In this document: piece by piece, positions 34,835 to 46,974 of the stretch
Numbering within the stretch: the first letter of the stretch is position 1
How the letters are laid out: each line of letters opens with the position of its first letter
From: Isoetes taiwanensis
Lineage: Eukaryota; Streptophyta; Lycopodiopsida; Isoetales; Isoetaceae
NCBI GenBank assembly: GCA_021234155.1
Contig: JAJEKV010000004.1
Location: 8,808,109 to 8,872,108 of the forward strand
Length of the DNA stretch: 64,000 nucleotides
Reading direction: 5' to 3'
Made by a program: the position numbers and the translations under genes
The notes under the pieces: model-generated
Told to the model about the DNA's origin: nothing
Seen by the model: the letters and a program-made list of their open reading frames with translations, nothing else
The model's database searches: none

Positions 34835-36654
34835 TAACACTACGGATAGAATTGCGTTCTGCCTCGGCTTAAGCAAAATGGAAGAGTTTAGCTAGCAAAG
34901 AAGATCCAAGCATAAAGAGTTGGGCGATATAATCAAGTAGTAAGAACATGCATTGCTTTTAATGGTTGAATTTGCTTTAACAAAGAACTTATGGAATATA
35001 AGGTTAATAATTCTAAGACTATTGAGTAAATTGTACTTTTGACGCTTGGAGATAAGTCTTTGGCTAGTGATCAATTGGGAAGGACTAAAAGTGGTTGTGG
35101 TCATAAGACCCTATAGATTTTTAAGTTGGAAGTGCTTAGTTTTTGAGGATCACATTAGTAGAGCTAATAAATTCATTAGCTAAGAAAGTGGTTTTTCAAT
35201 ATTAAAATATAAACCATAGCTAAGTGACCTTATTTAAATAAAATTGCAAAGTTAGCCCACATCTACATCAGAGTAGTGGTTCTAAGTATGCTACATCAAA
35301 TTATTTGGGTTGTTAGGTATTCATCCCTTGTTTAGCTACTCCAACATGGTATTGGATGAATTGGCAAGAGAATTACATGGGAAGTATGCTTTGGATGGTA
35401 AGTATTGCAAATAGGAAAATGCTAGTATTCTATTTGCTCAATGAAGTGCATGTATGAGAATTACATCAGTGTGACACATGGCTCGAGACTTCCTCAACAT
35501 GTTTGGATTGGCATCATGGTCTTCATTACTAATATAAGCTAATTCAACTTGTAAGGGCAACCTCAGCAAGGGGCAGAGTATGATCTAGACATACGTTTAG
35601 TAAATAATCTAATGATTATTACACTCAGTCTTTGCAGTGTTTCACTGTTATCTTGGCATTATAATATGCATCTGGATCTTCTAGGGTCGAGCTTCTAGAT
35701 TCGGTGGCCTAGATTGCTCCGGCATGCTCATGTTCATTTGTGTTTCTCTGTGATATTCTTGTGCTCTATGACACCGGGCGTAGTTCTCCTGGTAGGGATG
35801 CTACGTCACCTCTGTGTCTCCATGGTAAGAGGTCCTCCAGTGCCAGACATAGGCTGGAAAGGTTATTCGCATACACGGTTCACCCCACCACTCCCGATAC
35901 AGGACTCGGAATGTGTCTTAGCTAGTCATGTTTCTGCTAAAAGGGCCTGCATGTAGGCTGGCTGAGCTTCTCATTGTCCTGGAGTTATGTTATGACATAT
36001 CACTAGAACATGCATACAACATATTTGTGGATGTTGTTAAGAAGGTTATTAGACCCACTAAAGAGCTCTCATTAACATTAGTAATTCATTAGCATTAGTA
36101 AAGCTGGATCTTTAAGTAATTCCAGAGGAAAAATTCCAATTTCGAAGTCACATCTATATAGTGAGTGATAAAGCATCATCTAGTTTTTCATGCTGATATA
36201 CATTTCCTGCAAATAATTAGTAGTTCTTCCACTATTTTTACCATAAGGAAGTGGTTTCTGCGACCATCATTAACATCGAATGTACGAAATTAAGCTATAA
36301 GGGACGTTGCCTTGTGGAATTCTGAGCTGGTATATGTATGCCTCAAGTCACACAAAGTGTTACTTCCATCTGTGGAATTCAAAACCTAAGTTTTGATATG
36401 GAAGGACTAACGAACTTGATAAATGCATTATATCACACATTCATATGTCGATATTTCATAATACGCTTGCTCTTACTATTTTTTCCTCATGTCTAAAGTA
36501 TGTACTTCAATTATGAACTCGTATAGGATTAGACAGACACAATTAGAGTTGATGTAAAAGACACCACAATTTACATCTTTCGTTAATATTTTCTTAATAG
36601 TAACATATTCAATATTTTGCAGCCTCATATGCTCAAAATTCCATCATCAGTATA
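34835..36654. other. Intergenic DNA, nothing recognised
   Basis: Short frames only. A GC-richer patch near 35700-35960 contains an 80-codon frame without family resemblance. Confidence 0.4.
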
Positions 36655-36824
36655 GAATGAGAATGAGAATGAGAATGAGAATGAGAATGAGAATGATTTT
36701 TTATCGTCCACTGAGGCCAATCGGCCTATGGGACCCATAAGGAGCGCAGCAAACTTATTACTGTCCGGGTTAAAAAACCCCCGCCCCGAAGGGTTTTCGA
36801 GGGAAAAACCGTGACAGTAATAAG
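36655..36824 (-). mobile_element. Best-preserved LINE 3'-UTR copy
   Basis: Left to right on the plus strand: six to seven GAATGA-type tail units, ATTTTTTATCGTCCACTGAG, the palindromes GGCCAATCGGCC and TATGGGACCCATA, then a hairpin. In the hairpin TTATTACTGTC (36755-36765) pairs perfectly with GACAGTAATAA (36813-36823) around a GC-rich core (ccccgccccgaagggttttc). This copy defines the family structure. The 5' limit falls exactly at the hairpin end, so it may be a structured 3'-UTR module mobilised on its own. Confidence 0.8.
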
Positions 36825-36954
36825 AATGCTGTCAAACTGTACAAGTATACATCAATGTTTATATACATGTCAAGTGTGTGCCCGAGGACATAGCTGATCT
36901 CGCATGTCCATAACCTCCTGAAGATATGATCCCAGCACCCGAGATTGATTACAA

Positions 36955-37560
36955 GAACATCACATGAGAGTCTATTTCCATTTGATTTGTCTACATCTTT
37001 GTACAATATGTCAAATGATTTTCATTGCATAGCTTTGCATTCGCCACTTTAGCACATTGTTGCACCATCTTAACTAGACAACAAGAGGTCAACAATTGAT
37101 ATAATTGCACTTCAAACCATCTCTCCTAAGTTTCATAGGCATATCAATCTCTTTTTAAGATTGATCCATTTATCTAGCCTTTGGTCTTTCCCCTTTTAAG
37201 ACAATTTAGCTTATGGGTAATGGAGGACACTTGACAGATGCAAGCCTGAACATCACATGAGAGTCTATTTCCATTTGATTTGTTTGCAGCTTTGTACAAT
37301 ATGTCAAATGAGTTTCATTGCATAGGTTTGCATTTGCCAATTTAGCACATCGCTGCACCATCTTAACTAGATAATAAGAAGCCAACAATTGATATAATTG
37401 CACTTGAAATCATCTCTCCTAAGTTTCATACGCATGTCAATCTCTTTTTAAGATTGATTCATTTATCTAGCCTTTGGTCTTTCCACTTTTCTCATAATAC
37501 CTAAGACAATATAGCTTATGGGTAATGGAGGACATTTAACAGATGCAAGTGTGAAACCAA
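36955..37560. repeat. ~293-bp tandem duplication
   Basis: The block from 'gaacatcacatgagagtcta' to 'gggtaatggaggacacttga' occurs at 36955-37247 and again from 37248, with about 10% differences by eye and small indels. No coding content. Confidence 0.8.
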
Positions 37561-37654
37561 GTCTAAAACCCTTCTCCATAAGTATTGCAAAGCAAATCAA
37601 TACAACTATTTTCTACAATTCTTCTTATTATAAACGGATATACATAGGCAAAAA

Positions 37655-37860
37655 AACTCACAACCAAATTCATTTACTCCACCTACATGACATCTTCCAC
37701 AACCAAATTCATTTACTCCAAGTAGATGACATCTTTCACAACCATATAATTACATGACTTGCATGATACATATGCATATAAATCCACAACCAAATTCATT
37801 TTGTCTCCTTATATGGCATCTTTCGCAACCATATAATTACATGACTTACATGACATTTCC
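37655..37860. repeat. ~39-bp imperfect tandem repeats
   Basis: 'cacaaccaaattcatttact' plus 'atgacatctt' recurs at about 37659, 37698 and, more diverged, 37787. The related phrase 'aaccatataattacatgact' recurs at about 37740 and 37828. Non-coding. Confidence 0.7.
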
Positions 37861-38149
37861 TGACAAATAGTTGCTAAAGCCCGGCAATGACAGCCACCAT
37901 TACTAGTTTGTTTTAAAGTCTAAATATCTGAGGAAGGTCGTTGGTTGTTCTGGTGCAAGAAAGCTAGAGTAGAACAGCTGAAACAGGCTGTAGAAGTCAC
38001 AAGAGATTATTGCTAAAGATTCGATGTAGGCCGCTTATATCTGAAGCTGATCCGATTATGGCATGCCAATTCCATTTACAAAAAGGCCGCTGTCCTTTTA
38101 CTCAACTATGGCTCTACCTATTTTAACCTTTGCATGCTAAATAATATCT

Positions 38150-38300
38150 TGGCTAGATATTATTTAGCCATAACCATTGTAATTGCCATTTAATTGCCTT
38201 GGCTTGACAATAGTTTGCCAAAGTTACACATCCATGCTAGTCCACCAAGACTAACGTCCAAGAGCACTCCCTCGAGCTACTATATTCATAATAATGCCTC
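38150..38300 (-). repeat. Dispersed repeat, LTR-like (minus copy)
   Basis: The reverse complement of the 32872-33005 repeat, sharing the 'gttagtcttggtggactagc' core and the 'tttggcaaactattgtcaag' block. The two copies are inverted and about 5.2 kb apart. An additional palindrome (taaataatatcttggctagatattattta) lies at about 38138-38167. Confidence 0.5.
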
Positions 38301-39735
38301 CCTTTCAGGAGGCAACTGACCTCAGTTGTATCCATAAACTACAAATTGAGCATCAACTCAATTTGTGTATTTGAGCAGGTTCAAGCTTAAGATTATGATC
38401 TTACAAATAGCACCAATTGTTCATGATGATCACATTTGTTGAGGCTAGAGATATAGGATAGGTACCGAAAGGTTTAGATTAATCAAAAGAGCTGTAATGT
38501 AATTATCAAGGTCTAAGATTATACTAATTTAATTAAACTTCTAAATTAAAGAATTGGGTTACATTTAGAAGAAGTTCGGGTTTTATTAAGGGACCAACCT
38601 CAACCAGTAGCATCAACTACTGCTTTCCATATTTAGACACCAATCTAAGATTGTCACATTCATCCATTAATATCAAACGATTATGGCACCAACCATAGTA
38701 TTGTACTTTATTAATGGCATGAACAATCATCATAAGGAAATATTACAATCAAAGATATAAAGTATCTAAATTCTAATCAAAATATTTAATCACGCTCCTA
38801 TTTACCAGACAAGTGGTGACCGATTTTCAGTTTGCTCTTCTCTTCTTCCATATGTGCTATATGAGTTGCTTTCTTTTTCACTTTTGATTTCTTAGCTTCA
38901 GATATTTCCCCTTTTAATTCCTCTATATGCACATTGCGCATTTTTCCTTCAATGCTTTTTCTTGATTGCAGAGGATATGCAAAATCTCCATCAGTTGAAA
39001 TGCTTGTCAAGACCAAGAAGATCTCTTGATGAAGCCAATCTTGCATACCAATTGGGATGCCAACAGTTGCTATGGGTCCCTTGGAGAATGTGCATGTTTG
39101 CCAATAATTTCGTCAGAGCAATCTGTTGTTTTATTGGTAAAATAATATGTTAGAGATGATTAAGTCTCAACGTGGAATCACTGAATGAACTTGCACTTTT
39201 CAAATTTATTTTGTTGTTGGATATCACGAAGGTTAAGTTTAAAGCGAAGAGACGATGGCAATATTTGAGAAAGATTGAAAGCTTGATAATTATACAACAA
39301 ATGTGAGAAGACTGAAAGCTTGATACAGAGCTGCTGCATTCCATTATGTATGGTAAGGCCAGTAATAACTCGATGCTCAACCGTGAAAGAAGTAGACGAG
39401 GAAGTCCTCTTGGTACAATGTTGAACATGCAAGGAGCTAGAGGGAAACCCTACCTAATGCCTCTCTCCATTGAAAAAATAGGAGCAGATTCTCCAAGGAA
39501 AATAATAGTAGCCTGATTAGGTGACAAGAGTTTCATCACTAGAGAGATATGAAGGCCTCTCCACAGTCAAGGCCAAGAGCATCTTCCTTTTTAAGGGACC
39601 AACTGATATGATCATGTGCCTTTTTAAAATTTAACTTTAAGTAAATAATCTTCTAGCTCGTCCTCTCAAACAAAGTTGCTATGCTGCTCAAAATACTTCT
39701 TTCAGAAAGGAATCGGGACTGCCCTTTTTATGTTC
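38301..39735. other. Intergenic DNA with short lysine-rich frame
   Basis: The minus-strand frame at 38798-39046 is rich in K and E (EELKGEISEAKKSKVKKKAT). It could be a coiled-coil exon remnant but is not recognisable. Nothing else is supported. Confidence 0.35.
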
Positions 39736-39985
39736 CTACAAAATGGGTTTTCGCTTCTCTGCGTATGCCTTTATAATAATCTTGTAGAAGGATGAGAGCC
39801 GCCAGTCATCAATAATTTTGGTTTCTGTAATTTTGGGTATCGAAGTGATACTTGTATTCAACCTTTTATCTAAACGGATTATCTCCAGGAAGTCCAAATA
39901 AGCTGAATGTACAAACTGTCCCATCCAGTCCCAATTTCCTAGGATCCCACGAGTCCATGGTTCTGCCATGAGAAACGTAGCATTC
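39736..39985 (-). pseudogene. LINE RT fragment
   Basis: The minus strand reads NTSITSIPKITETKIIDDWR followed by LSSFYKIIIKAYAEKRKPIL. This aligns with the 'sLIPK...p..isDWRlitL...yKIiaKaLA.RLKpvl' segment of the LINE reverse transcriptase, which is also found intact in the LINE at 40.6-46 kb. It is a short, degenerate piece of a related element. Confidence 0.6.
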
Positions 39986-40615
39986 CATACTTAATAGACT
40001 CCCAACTTATCTCTCTGGTCTTGAGAGACTTTGAAAAAATTTTTGTTGAGCACCATCCTTGAAGCAATTCCTGTATTCAACACTATTCTTTTCAAAGAAG
40101 GCTTTAAAATGATTGTGTAAAAATTCCTTTAATTATTACAGCTCCCTGATTATCGCGTCGTTCTTTAATTCCAAGGAGACCAATCCAACAGAATGTCTCC
40201 TTTTTCTTGTGGCTCTAAAAACAAATATAGAACTTCTTGCTTATCCAGTTTAGATCGGCTTTGATCGGCTTCATTTACTTTGATGGATTCGAGACCTCTA
40301 ATTTCTTATTATATAACTTCTCTTTTGTTTGCATTTGAATTGAAGTTTAAGGTTGGTGGTTTAAGATAATTTCAGCGGCCTCTACGATTAACTAATTAAT
40401 ACAATGTATCATATGATTAAAGTTGAACGGTTTGGCAAGACATTCAAAAATGTAAAGTAAAGATTGAAGCAATGCAAGAAACAAAAAACATAAAGCAAAT
40501 TGGTGTTACTGAAAACTCAAAATTGGTGTTCTTCTTCCACGCACTGCCCTTCAAATACCTATTATTTTGCCTTTGAACACCCACATTTTGCCCCTTAACT
40601 GCCCCTTTAATACTC

Positions 40616-40631
40616 CACCTTAAGAATTGTT
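40616..40631. repeat. LINE target-site duplication, left copy
   Basis: CACCTTAAGAATTGTT is repeated exactly at 45984-45999. The 16-bp direct repeats bound the LINE, with the plus-strand poly-T (its poly-A) directly inside this copy. Confidence 0.9.
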
Positions 40632-40708
40632 TTTTTTTTTTTTTTTTGAAGAATATAAGAATATATTAAACCACTAGAATGCGATCAAGTACAATGATAA
40701 GTGTGGTG

Positions 40709-41905
40709 CTAAGAAATGAAGTGCCCATCACGATCCACAATCTGTAGGAATGTCGACCAAATTTCTCGCTTAACTGTGCCAGGCAAGCTTGAGACTTGGT
40801 AAGCCTGCCACAACTTATGCCTCAAGATCGGAACCAACCGAAAAGGGCTAAGCACTGCACTCTGAAAGACCTTCGCTCTCCGTCTTTTCCAAATCAGCCA
40901 CAAAATCCAAGCTCTGCATGAATGAAATGCCTGTCGCTTGGCCACTGCCCAACCGCTAGGAAAGACTCCCAAGAGAATCTTCTGACTGCACAGTGAAGAC
41001 CCAAAGAGGGCTCTCACCCAGGACCAAGCTGCCCCTACCTCTGTGCATAGGACAAAGCAGTGCTCAATGGTCTCTCGTCGCCTCCCACATAAAGGGCATG
41101 TTTCCGCTACCTGAGGCTTGAACCCGTGGACTCGGACATTCACCCTGAGGCTACGGTGCAAGATCTGCCACAAAAGGGTATGGATTTTAGGAGGAGGCAA
41201 TGTATTCCACGCCCACTTCCACATGGCAGGCCACTTACTCCCTGGAAGCTTAAGCGACCACTTATCCGAAGGCGGCAACGTGTCCTGAAGCGCTAGAAGC
41301 CCATAAGCCGATGCTACAAACTGAGATGCATCAAGTCCACTATGCGACTTCCAAACGCGATTGACTTGAGAAGACAACTGCAATGGAATAGCATTAGCAA
41401 TTCTGGCCCAAGTCCATATGTCCCACCGCCGAAGGCCAAATCTTTCTCTAAAAAACTCCCACGGCGCCAGATGACCCTCCCAATACCAGTCACGGATGGA
41501 TGTTACCCCTGCAGCAATCCATCGGCGCTGAGTACCTGGGTGTAGGGAAGAGGCCAAGGGAGATGCAGAATCCAAGGGTAACCAGAGAAAGGGCAATGAG
41601 GCTACCATACACCTGCTAGGGTCCAATGAAAAGAGAACCTTGACCACCTTCCAGGCCTTCAAGAGACCCTTAAGAAAAGGCGAAGCATGAGGGAATGGCC
41701 GCAAATCCTCAAAAGAGCCCACGGCAACTGAGCCGGAATTGCTGGCTTCTAAACACAATAGAGTGGCGAAGCGACTGTGCCAACAGAGCCAAACCTGGGG
41801 ATTGTTTCTCCTGCAACAACTGCCAGATGAATTTCGACACCAGAACCTTCGTGTGCAATGACACCTCAAGCATACCCAAGCCCCCTGCCTTTCTGGGACA
41901 CACAC
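40709..41905 (-). pseudogene. LINE ORF2 C-terminal region (zf-RVT)
   Basis: From about 41725 this minus-strand frame continues the reverse-transcriptase ORF after a shift and runs to a natural stop at 40709. It contains the CPLCGRRRETIEHCFVLCTE motif (C-x2-C...H-x4-C), the zf-RVT zinc-binding module downstream of the RT in plant LINEs. A tryptophan-rich helix and WILWLIWKRRRAKVFQ follow, as usual in this family. The upstream part of the open frame (before about 41725) is out of frame and not the real protein. Confidence 0.75.
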
Positions 41906-43350
41906 ACTTCCACCATGCGACCTTCACTGTAGCCCCCTCCTCATTTCCTCCCCAAACAAAATTGTGAATGGTGTCATCCAACTCCTTAACCACACTTTCT
42001 GGCGCAAGTATGCAGGAGGCTGCGTAAACATGAGTGCTACAGAGCACTGACTTGGCTACCAGAATCCTACCAGCCATGGTGAGTTTACTTCCTCTCCACC
42101 AGTTCAGATGCTGCTTAAAATTCTGTAATGTCTCCGCCCAAATTGCCCTAGCATTAATGTCCAAGCCAAATGGTATGCCTAACAGTTTGGCAGCTGTGTG
42201 TGGCAGTGTAAGAGCCCAGGGAAACTGACTCAACCACGCAGGAGGAGGTTCCTCCAGCACCCACATGACCGAGCACTTGGACCAATTAAGCAAGCATCCC
42301 GAAGCTAAAGAAAAGGCATCCAAAATATTCTTGGCTGCCTGGAGATTGGACTCATCTGCATGAAGAAAGAGGAATGTATCATCCACAAATTGACTGCAAA
42401 CCTGTTGCAACCCATCATCCATGTGGAGACCTTGCACCACATTGTCAGCAACTGCGACCTGAAAAAGCTGCGAGAGAGCTTCTGCCACTATAGTGAACAG
42501 AAAGGGGGCCAGCGGACACCCATGCCTAATGCCTCGGCCCACAGAGAAGATTGAAGAGGTCTCACCCTGACACCACACTGTCGCCCTAGTTGACACGTGC
42601 AGCTTCATAATCGTTTCCCTGAAACTAGGTCCACACCCAAAGGCCTGCATCATATCCGCCAAGAACTGCCAGCTGACACTGTCATAAGCCTTGGCAAAAT
42701 CCAGCTTAAGAAAAACAAGGGGCTGCCTCATCCTACGAGCCCAATGCACTCCCTCAAAAGCAGCAGCCACATTATGAAGAATATTCTGCCGAGGGAGAAA
42801 ACCAGGCTGCTCTGTGCTAATGGCATGAACTAGCACTGGCTTAAGCCTCTCAGCCAAAGCCTTAGCAATGATTTTATACACTATAGACAACAGAGTAATA
42901 AGCCTCCAGTCACTGATGGTTTTAGGATGCTTACATTTGGGTATAAGTGAAATACAACCTGTATTCAGTAGAGGATGCATCGAGTTATTCCCCAAAAGAT
43001 CCACATACACCTGCACCACCGAGTCCCCCGCCCACTCCCAGTACTGCTGAAAAAACTCCACTGGTATTCCGTCCAACCCAGGACACTTATTCCGAGCCAA
43101 CAGGCGGCATGCGTCCCCCAACTCCTGCCCTGTCAACGGCTCCTCTAAGCTCTGTCTTTGAAGGGCTGAGATTCTTGGCGATACCTTGGCCAGCACCAGC
43201 TCCTGAAACACACTCTGTGAGGGAAGCAGACTCTCCTTGAAAAACCTTTCATAATGCGCTGCTGCAAAGGCCTTGATAGCATCTGATTGCTTCAACAACA
43301 CTCCCTGGGGTGTAACTATGTCAGCCATGGCTGCTGCATACTTCTTCTGG
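41709..43350 (-). pseudogene. LINE ORF2 reverse transcriptase
   Basis: The frame contains all RT blocks: NKCPGLDGIPVEFFQQYW, ISLIPKCKHPKTISDWRLIT, LKLDFAKAYDSVSW, GRGIRHGCPLAPFLF and the catalytic FVDDTFLF (Y/F-x-D-D type). Then come LLNWSKCSVMW and the thumb region with GGLGMLEV. It performs target-primed reverse transcription in active elements. The 5' side joins the preceding segment through a frameshift, and a 21-bp direct duplication (7 residues, RQKKYAA) lies at about 43330-43372. The 3' side shifts near 41725. The RT core itself appears intact. Confidence 0.85.
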
Positions 43351-43359
43351 CGGGCTGCA

Positions 43360-44470
43360 TACTTCTTCTGGCGGACTTTAGAGCAAGTGACGTCAAACCC
43401 GCTTTGACCCTGGCCTGCGACACCTTGGCCTCCTCCTCAACCTCGATCTGACGAAGCACCTGCTGCTCACGCAAGCCACCAGAGACCCGCCCTCTAAGAG
43501 ACTCCAATTCCGCATATAAGTGACGCTGAGCCAAAGCCTTTTGCCGCCCCCATTCTTTCGCAAACTGTTTTACTCTAGCCGTAACCATTGCACTCATTCC
43601 ACTGTCCTGACTGAATATCTACTGCCAAATGAGCTTACAGCCAGCTGTGAACTCTGGATCCTGAAGAAAGCTTGTGTTAAGCTTAAAAACCGTCCTGAGA
43701 GGCCGCGGTGGGCAGTCATGAAGCCGCTGAATGATCTGGGGAGTGTGATCAGAGACAGAGGTGGCCAGAACATTTACCCTAGTGAAGGCTGGAGCATAAT
43801 CCAAGACTGCTGGAGTGCCATAAACTCTATCCAGCCTAGAGTATGCCCTACCATGCCCCAGCCAATTATTGCACCAAGTAAAATTCCGATCCCCAGGAAG
43901 CTCTGTCAAACCCCACTCCCGCACAAGCCTAAGCCATTGGTCACGCTCAAAACCCTGCACAATATCTGAACCAATACCATGCCTGTCCTCTGGGAGCTCC
44001 ACCATGTTAAAGTCACCCAAGACAAACCATGTAGAACCCATACCAAAGGACTGGAGGTTATTTCGCAGTTGTGCCCATAAACAACCTCTCTGCGTGGCCC
44101 CAATTGGTGCATACACATTTACTAAGCCCCACTCATACTGGCCCTTCCATTTAATCACTGCCCACTGGCCCTGGCTATCTGTGGCTGAAAAGGTTACATG
44201 TACACTCATTTTTCAACAAATCAAAGTACCTCCCCTGGTCCTGCCCGTTGTAGCAGCTGCAGCCACATACTGATTACCCAAGATATTCATTAGGTTGTTG
44301 ATATCGCCCCGGCACATTTATGCTCCTGCACACGCAAGATATCTGGATTAAGATTCTTCACAGCCATGGCGAGACATGCTCGCTTATTCGGAGAGGATTT
44401 GATGCCTCTCACATTCCAAGATAGAATTTTCTTATCCATGTGGGTCTTTGTGCACCAAGGGGCCATGATC
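43360..44470 (-). pseudogene. LINE ORF2 endonuclease, frameshifted
   Basis: The start is at about 44440 with MDKKILSWNVRGI and, further on, LNPDILRVQEHKC. These hold the conserved Asn and Glu of the APE-type endonuclease (QEHK in place of the usual QETK). After a shift near 44290 it continues with WGLVNVYAPI, FVLGDFNMVE, the 'SRLDR' block and SDHTPQI, the catalytic DFN and SDH motifs. A second shift near 43600 precedes the linker to the RT. It nicks target DNA in active elements. Confidence 0.75.
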
Positions 44471-45929
44471 CCCTTGCAAAGCCTCACATGCCTCAACACG
44501 ATCAGCCCAGGAAGAAAAGTTCTGGACTACTTGATCAATCACCATTTGATCCACTTGAGGAGGGGCCTGCACAGTGGGCTGCAGATGGGCTAAATGACCC
44601 TCTTGAGGAGCTCTCACCTGAGCTCGCCTCCTAGAAACAACTTGTTGCCACCCTTCCTCTTTCTGCTGCAACTCTTCAATTTGTGCAAGTCTCCTACATA
44701 CATCGGGATCCACCATACGAGAGGAGGGTTCAGGTTGTGTCCCTGGACTGCCCACCTGCTCCACAGCCTTCATTTGCTCTGCCTGCTTGGGTGCTGAATG
44801 AGGATTATGCTGGTGAAACTGCTTAAGCGAAGGAAACATTGCCAAAAGCTCCCCCCCATTGAGCAAGTCCAACTGGAAGAAAGAATAATAATCACCATTT
44901 TTAACCACAAGACTCTGAGGTAACACTTCATCCGCCCGAATACCTACACATATCTGTGGTGCACCCACAATCGAGTGCGCTATGTGAGTTCCCAGGCCTT
45001 TGCCCATGGCCATTAGAAACTCAGGCACCATCATCTCTGGACAGATCCCGGATTTGAAGCCAGCATGGCATTCTAACTGCAGCAGGCCTAGCAGAAGAGA
45101 AACCTGGAGCATAATGCTGGAAAAAAACATAGCCTCCTCCCATATGTGCCACTCCATGCGAGACCAACTGCTCCACCGTGGCCTCAGAATCAACCATAAT
45201 AAGAAAAAAATTATTACCCAGCAGGGTCATATATGGAGGCAACCCCAGCCTCTTAAACTGAGCCCGTAGCCAGTACCCAAGCCTCTGCATATCCAAAAAG
45301 GCCCCAGTGAAATGGCCTAAGACCAAAGATGCAACCAAATTCTTTGTATACTGCACATGCTTCTGGTGATTGATTTCTACAACAGGAGGTAATGATTTAA
45401 AAACTTGCTGCAAATCCTTCTTGTTATTCTGCTCTAAGAAAAGCAGTGCCTCTGTCACCCTAAAACGTTTCTCTGCACTTTCTGCTTGCAACGGTTGCCT
45501 AATCCAATAAAAAAACCTAGGCCTAGAAAGACGGGCAATTGTGTCATTACCTTTCCATGCATGAGGAGCTGCGGCTCGTGGTGATTGAGGCATCGCCTCT
45601 GAGGGGTCTTCTGGCAGCAAACCACCATTCACACCAACCAAGGATGGCAAAGTTACAGACTCCAAAGGTGGCATCGAGCTGGGCACCACCTCTCTATTCT
45701 CCATCCAATCCGAATTTCCAAAAGCCAGCTCCTGGGAATCCACCGGATGCCTACTGGATACATCCTGGCTAAGAATTGGCTCTTGAAGATCCAGCGCCAA
45801 GCTGACACAGCTTTTGGATACGTCCTTGCCTCCTTTCTTTCCTCTCGCAGCATCTCTGACACGAATCCCTGGCCCAGCCTTCTCCAGGCCCAAAATCGGT
45901 GCAGGATTCCCCACCATCACTATGTTCAA
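44432..45929 (-). pseudogene. LINE ORF1 (nucleic-acid-binding, DUF4283-like)
   Basis: The first frame, MNIVMVGNPAPILGLEKAGP onward, runs to about 45035 and includes VASLVLGHFTGAFLDMQRLG, LPPYMTLLGNNFFLIMVDSE and CWLQIRDLS. A one-base shift then leads to PEFLMAMGKGLGTHI and a glutamine-rich C-terminal part ending near 44432. This layout matches the DUF4283-type RNA-binding ORF1 of plant L1 elements. I see no CCHC knuckle. ORF1 ends just upstream of ORF2. Confidence 0.65.
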
Positions 45930-45983
45930 GGGTTTGTCATCAGCAGTGCCAGCAGTCCACCCAAATACTTATAAGTATCGCAT

Positions 45984-45999
45984 CACCTTAAGAATTGTT
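45984..45999. repeat. LINE target-site duplication, right copy
   Basis: Exact copy of 40616-40631 (CACCTTAAGAATTGTT), directly next to the LINE 5' end. Confidence 0.9.
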
Positions 46000-46965
46000 G
46001 TAAATTGCATGAGAGGCATGGTTAATTGTTAGGCATTTGTGGACCAATGAAGGTTAAGTGTGGGCATTGGGCAATCCATTGGAGGTTAATGGTCCATTGA
46101 AGAGTATTTTCTGGTTTATTGGGGACCATACAACTTAAAATCTTCATAACTGGCATCCAATTTGTGGAAACGACTTGTATTTAGCATCAAATAGGAAGTT
46201 TCAAAAGACTAAGCCCATCATAATAAAGTTTTTTCCTTTTTAAGTGGGTTCTGCGCATAAGCACCCTCCCCTAAGTTATATATCCAAGCAAATTATAGAA
46301 TCAATATTATTCGTAGAGAACCAATACCATATATACAATTGTGTGAGACATATTGAAAGCAACTACTAAACTTAAAATTTTAAAATTATTTAAAATTTTG
46401 AAAATACGCATTATTGTTGTGCAGCAAACTTTTAGACTTTAAACAATGCTTGTGGCCCCTATTTTCTGCTCGTGGCCTCCATTTTCTTAGATGGTGTAAA
46501 TTGTTGGTTGCTTCTCGAGGAGGAGGAAATTTTTACGTCATGCCACTATTCTCCATATGAAAGGAATCATCCCATCAACATCTAAGTTGGTAATCTGGAT
46601 TTTTATCTTCAAAGCATCTCGAATTACTAGTAACATTTTTTTCAAGCAGAGTAGGAAACTCAATACATGATTATAAACTCATTATAATTATGTGGCAACT
46701 ATGTAAATTAAGAGAAGTAGATGGTACTAAAGACATAAAGGAAATGTTTTCTCAGTGACCACGCCTCAATATCCTAGATACAAATGCAGTATTTTGCAAA
46801 GATGCCAAAGTTATGGAAATTCTCAACTGCATGCAAACTGTGGTAGAGTCCAACGTTGGAAAATCAATTTGGAATATGTAGTAGTTCTCTCTTAATCTAA
46901 TAATCAATAAATCTTGATTTGTTACCTTTTTTAAAACAATATATCTAAGATTTACCTGCATACTC
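46000..46965. other. Intergenic DNA, nothing recognised
   Basis: AT-rich, with short frames only. Not clearly related to neighbouring elements. Confidence 0.45.
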
Positions 46966-46974
46966 AGGATTGAC

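Larger units (their letters stand above)
40632..45983 (-). mobile_element. L1-like LINE, full length, decayed ORFs
   Basis: The element is about 5.35 kb and runs on the minus strand from 45983 to a poly-A (plus-strand T-run at 40630-40647). It has exact 16-bp target duplications. Order: ORF1, APE-type endonuclease, reverse transcriptase, C-terminal zinc-knuckle region. Full length with an exact TSD implies a fairly young insertion, yet at least four frameshifts break both ORFs. Confidence 0.9.

Noticed and set aside
36655-36824. Self-cleaving ribozyme in the LINE 3'-UTR hairpin
   Set aside because: The conserved hammerhead core (CTGATGA and GAAA in the right arrangement) is not present.
43316-43597. 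Separate small protein in the LINE
   Set aside because: It is the linker between endonuclease and RT, displaced by a frameshift; the true frame reads RQKKYAA repeats into the RT.
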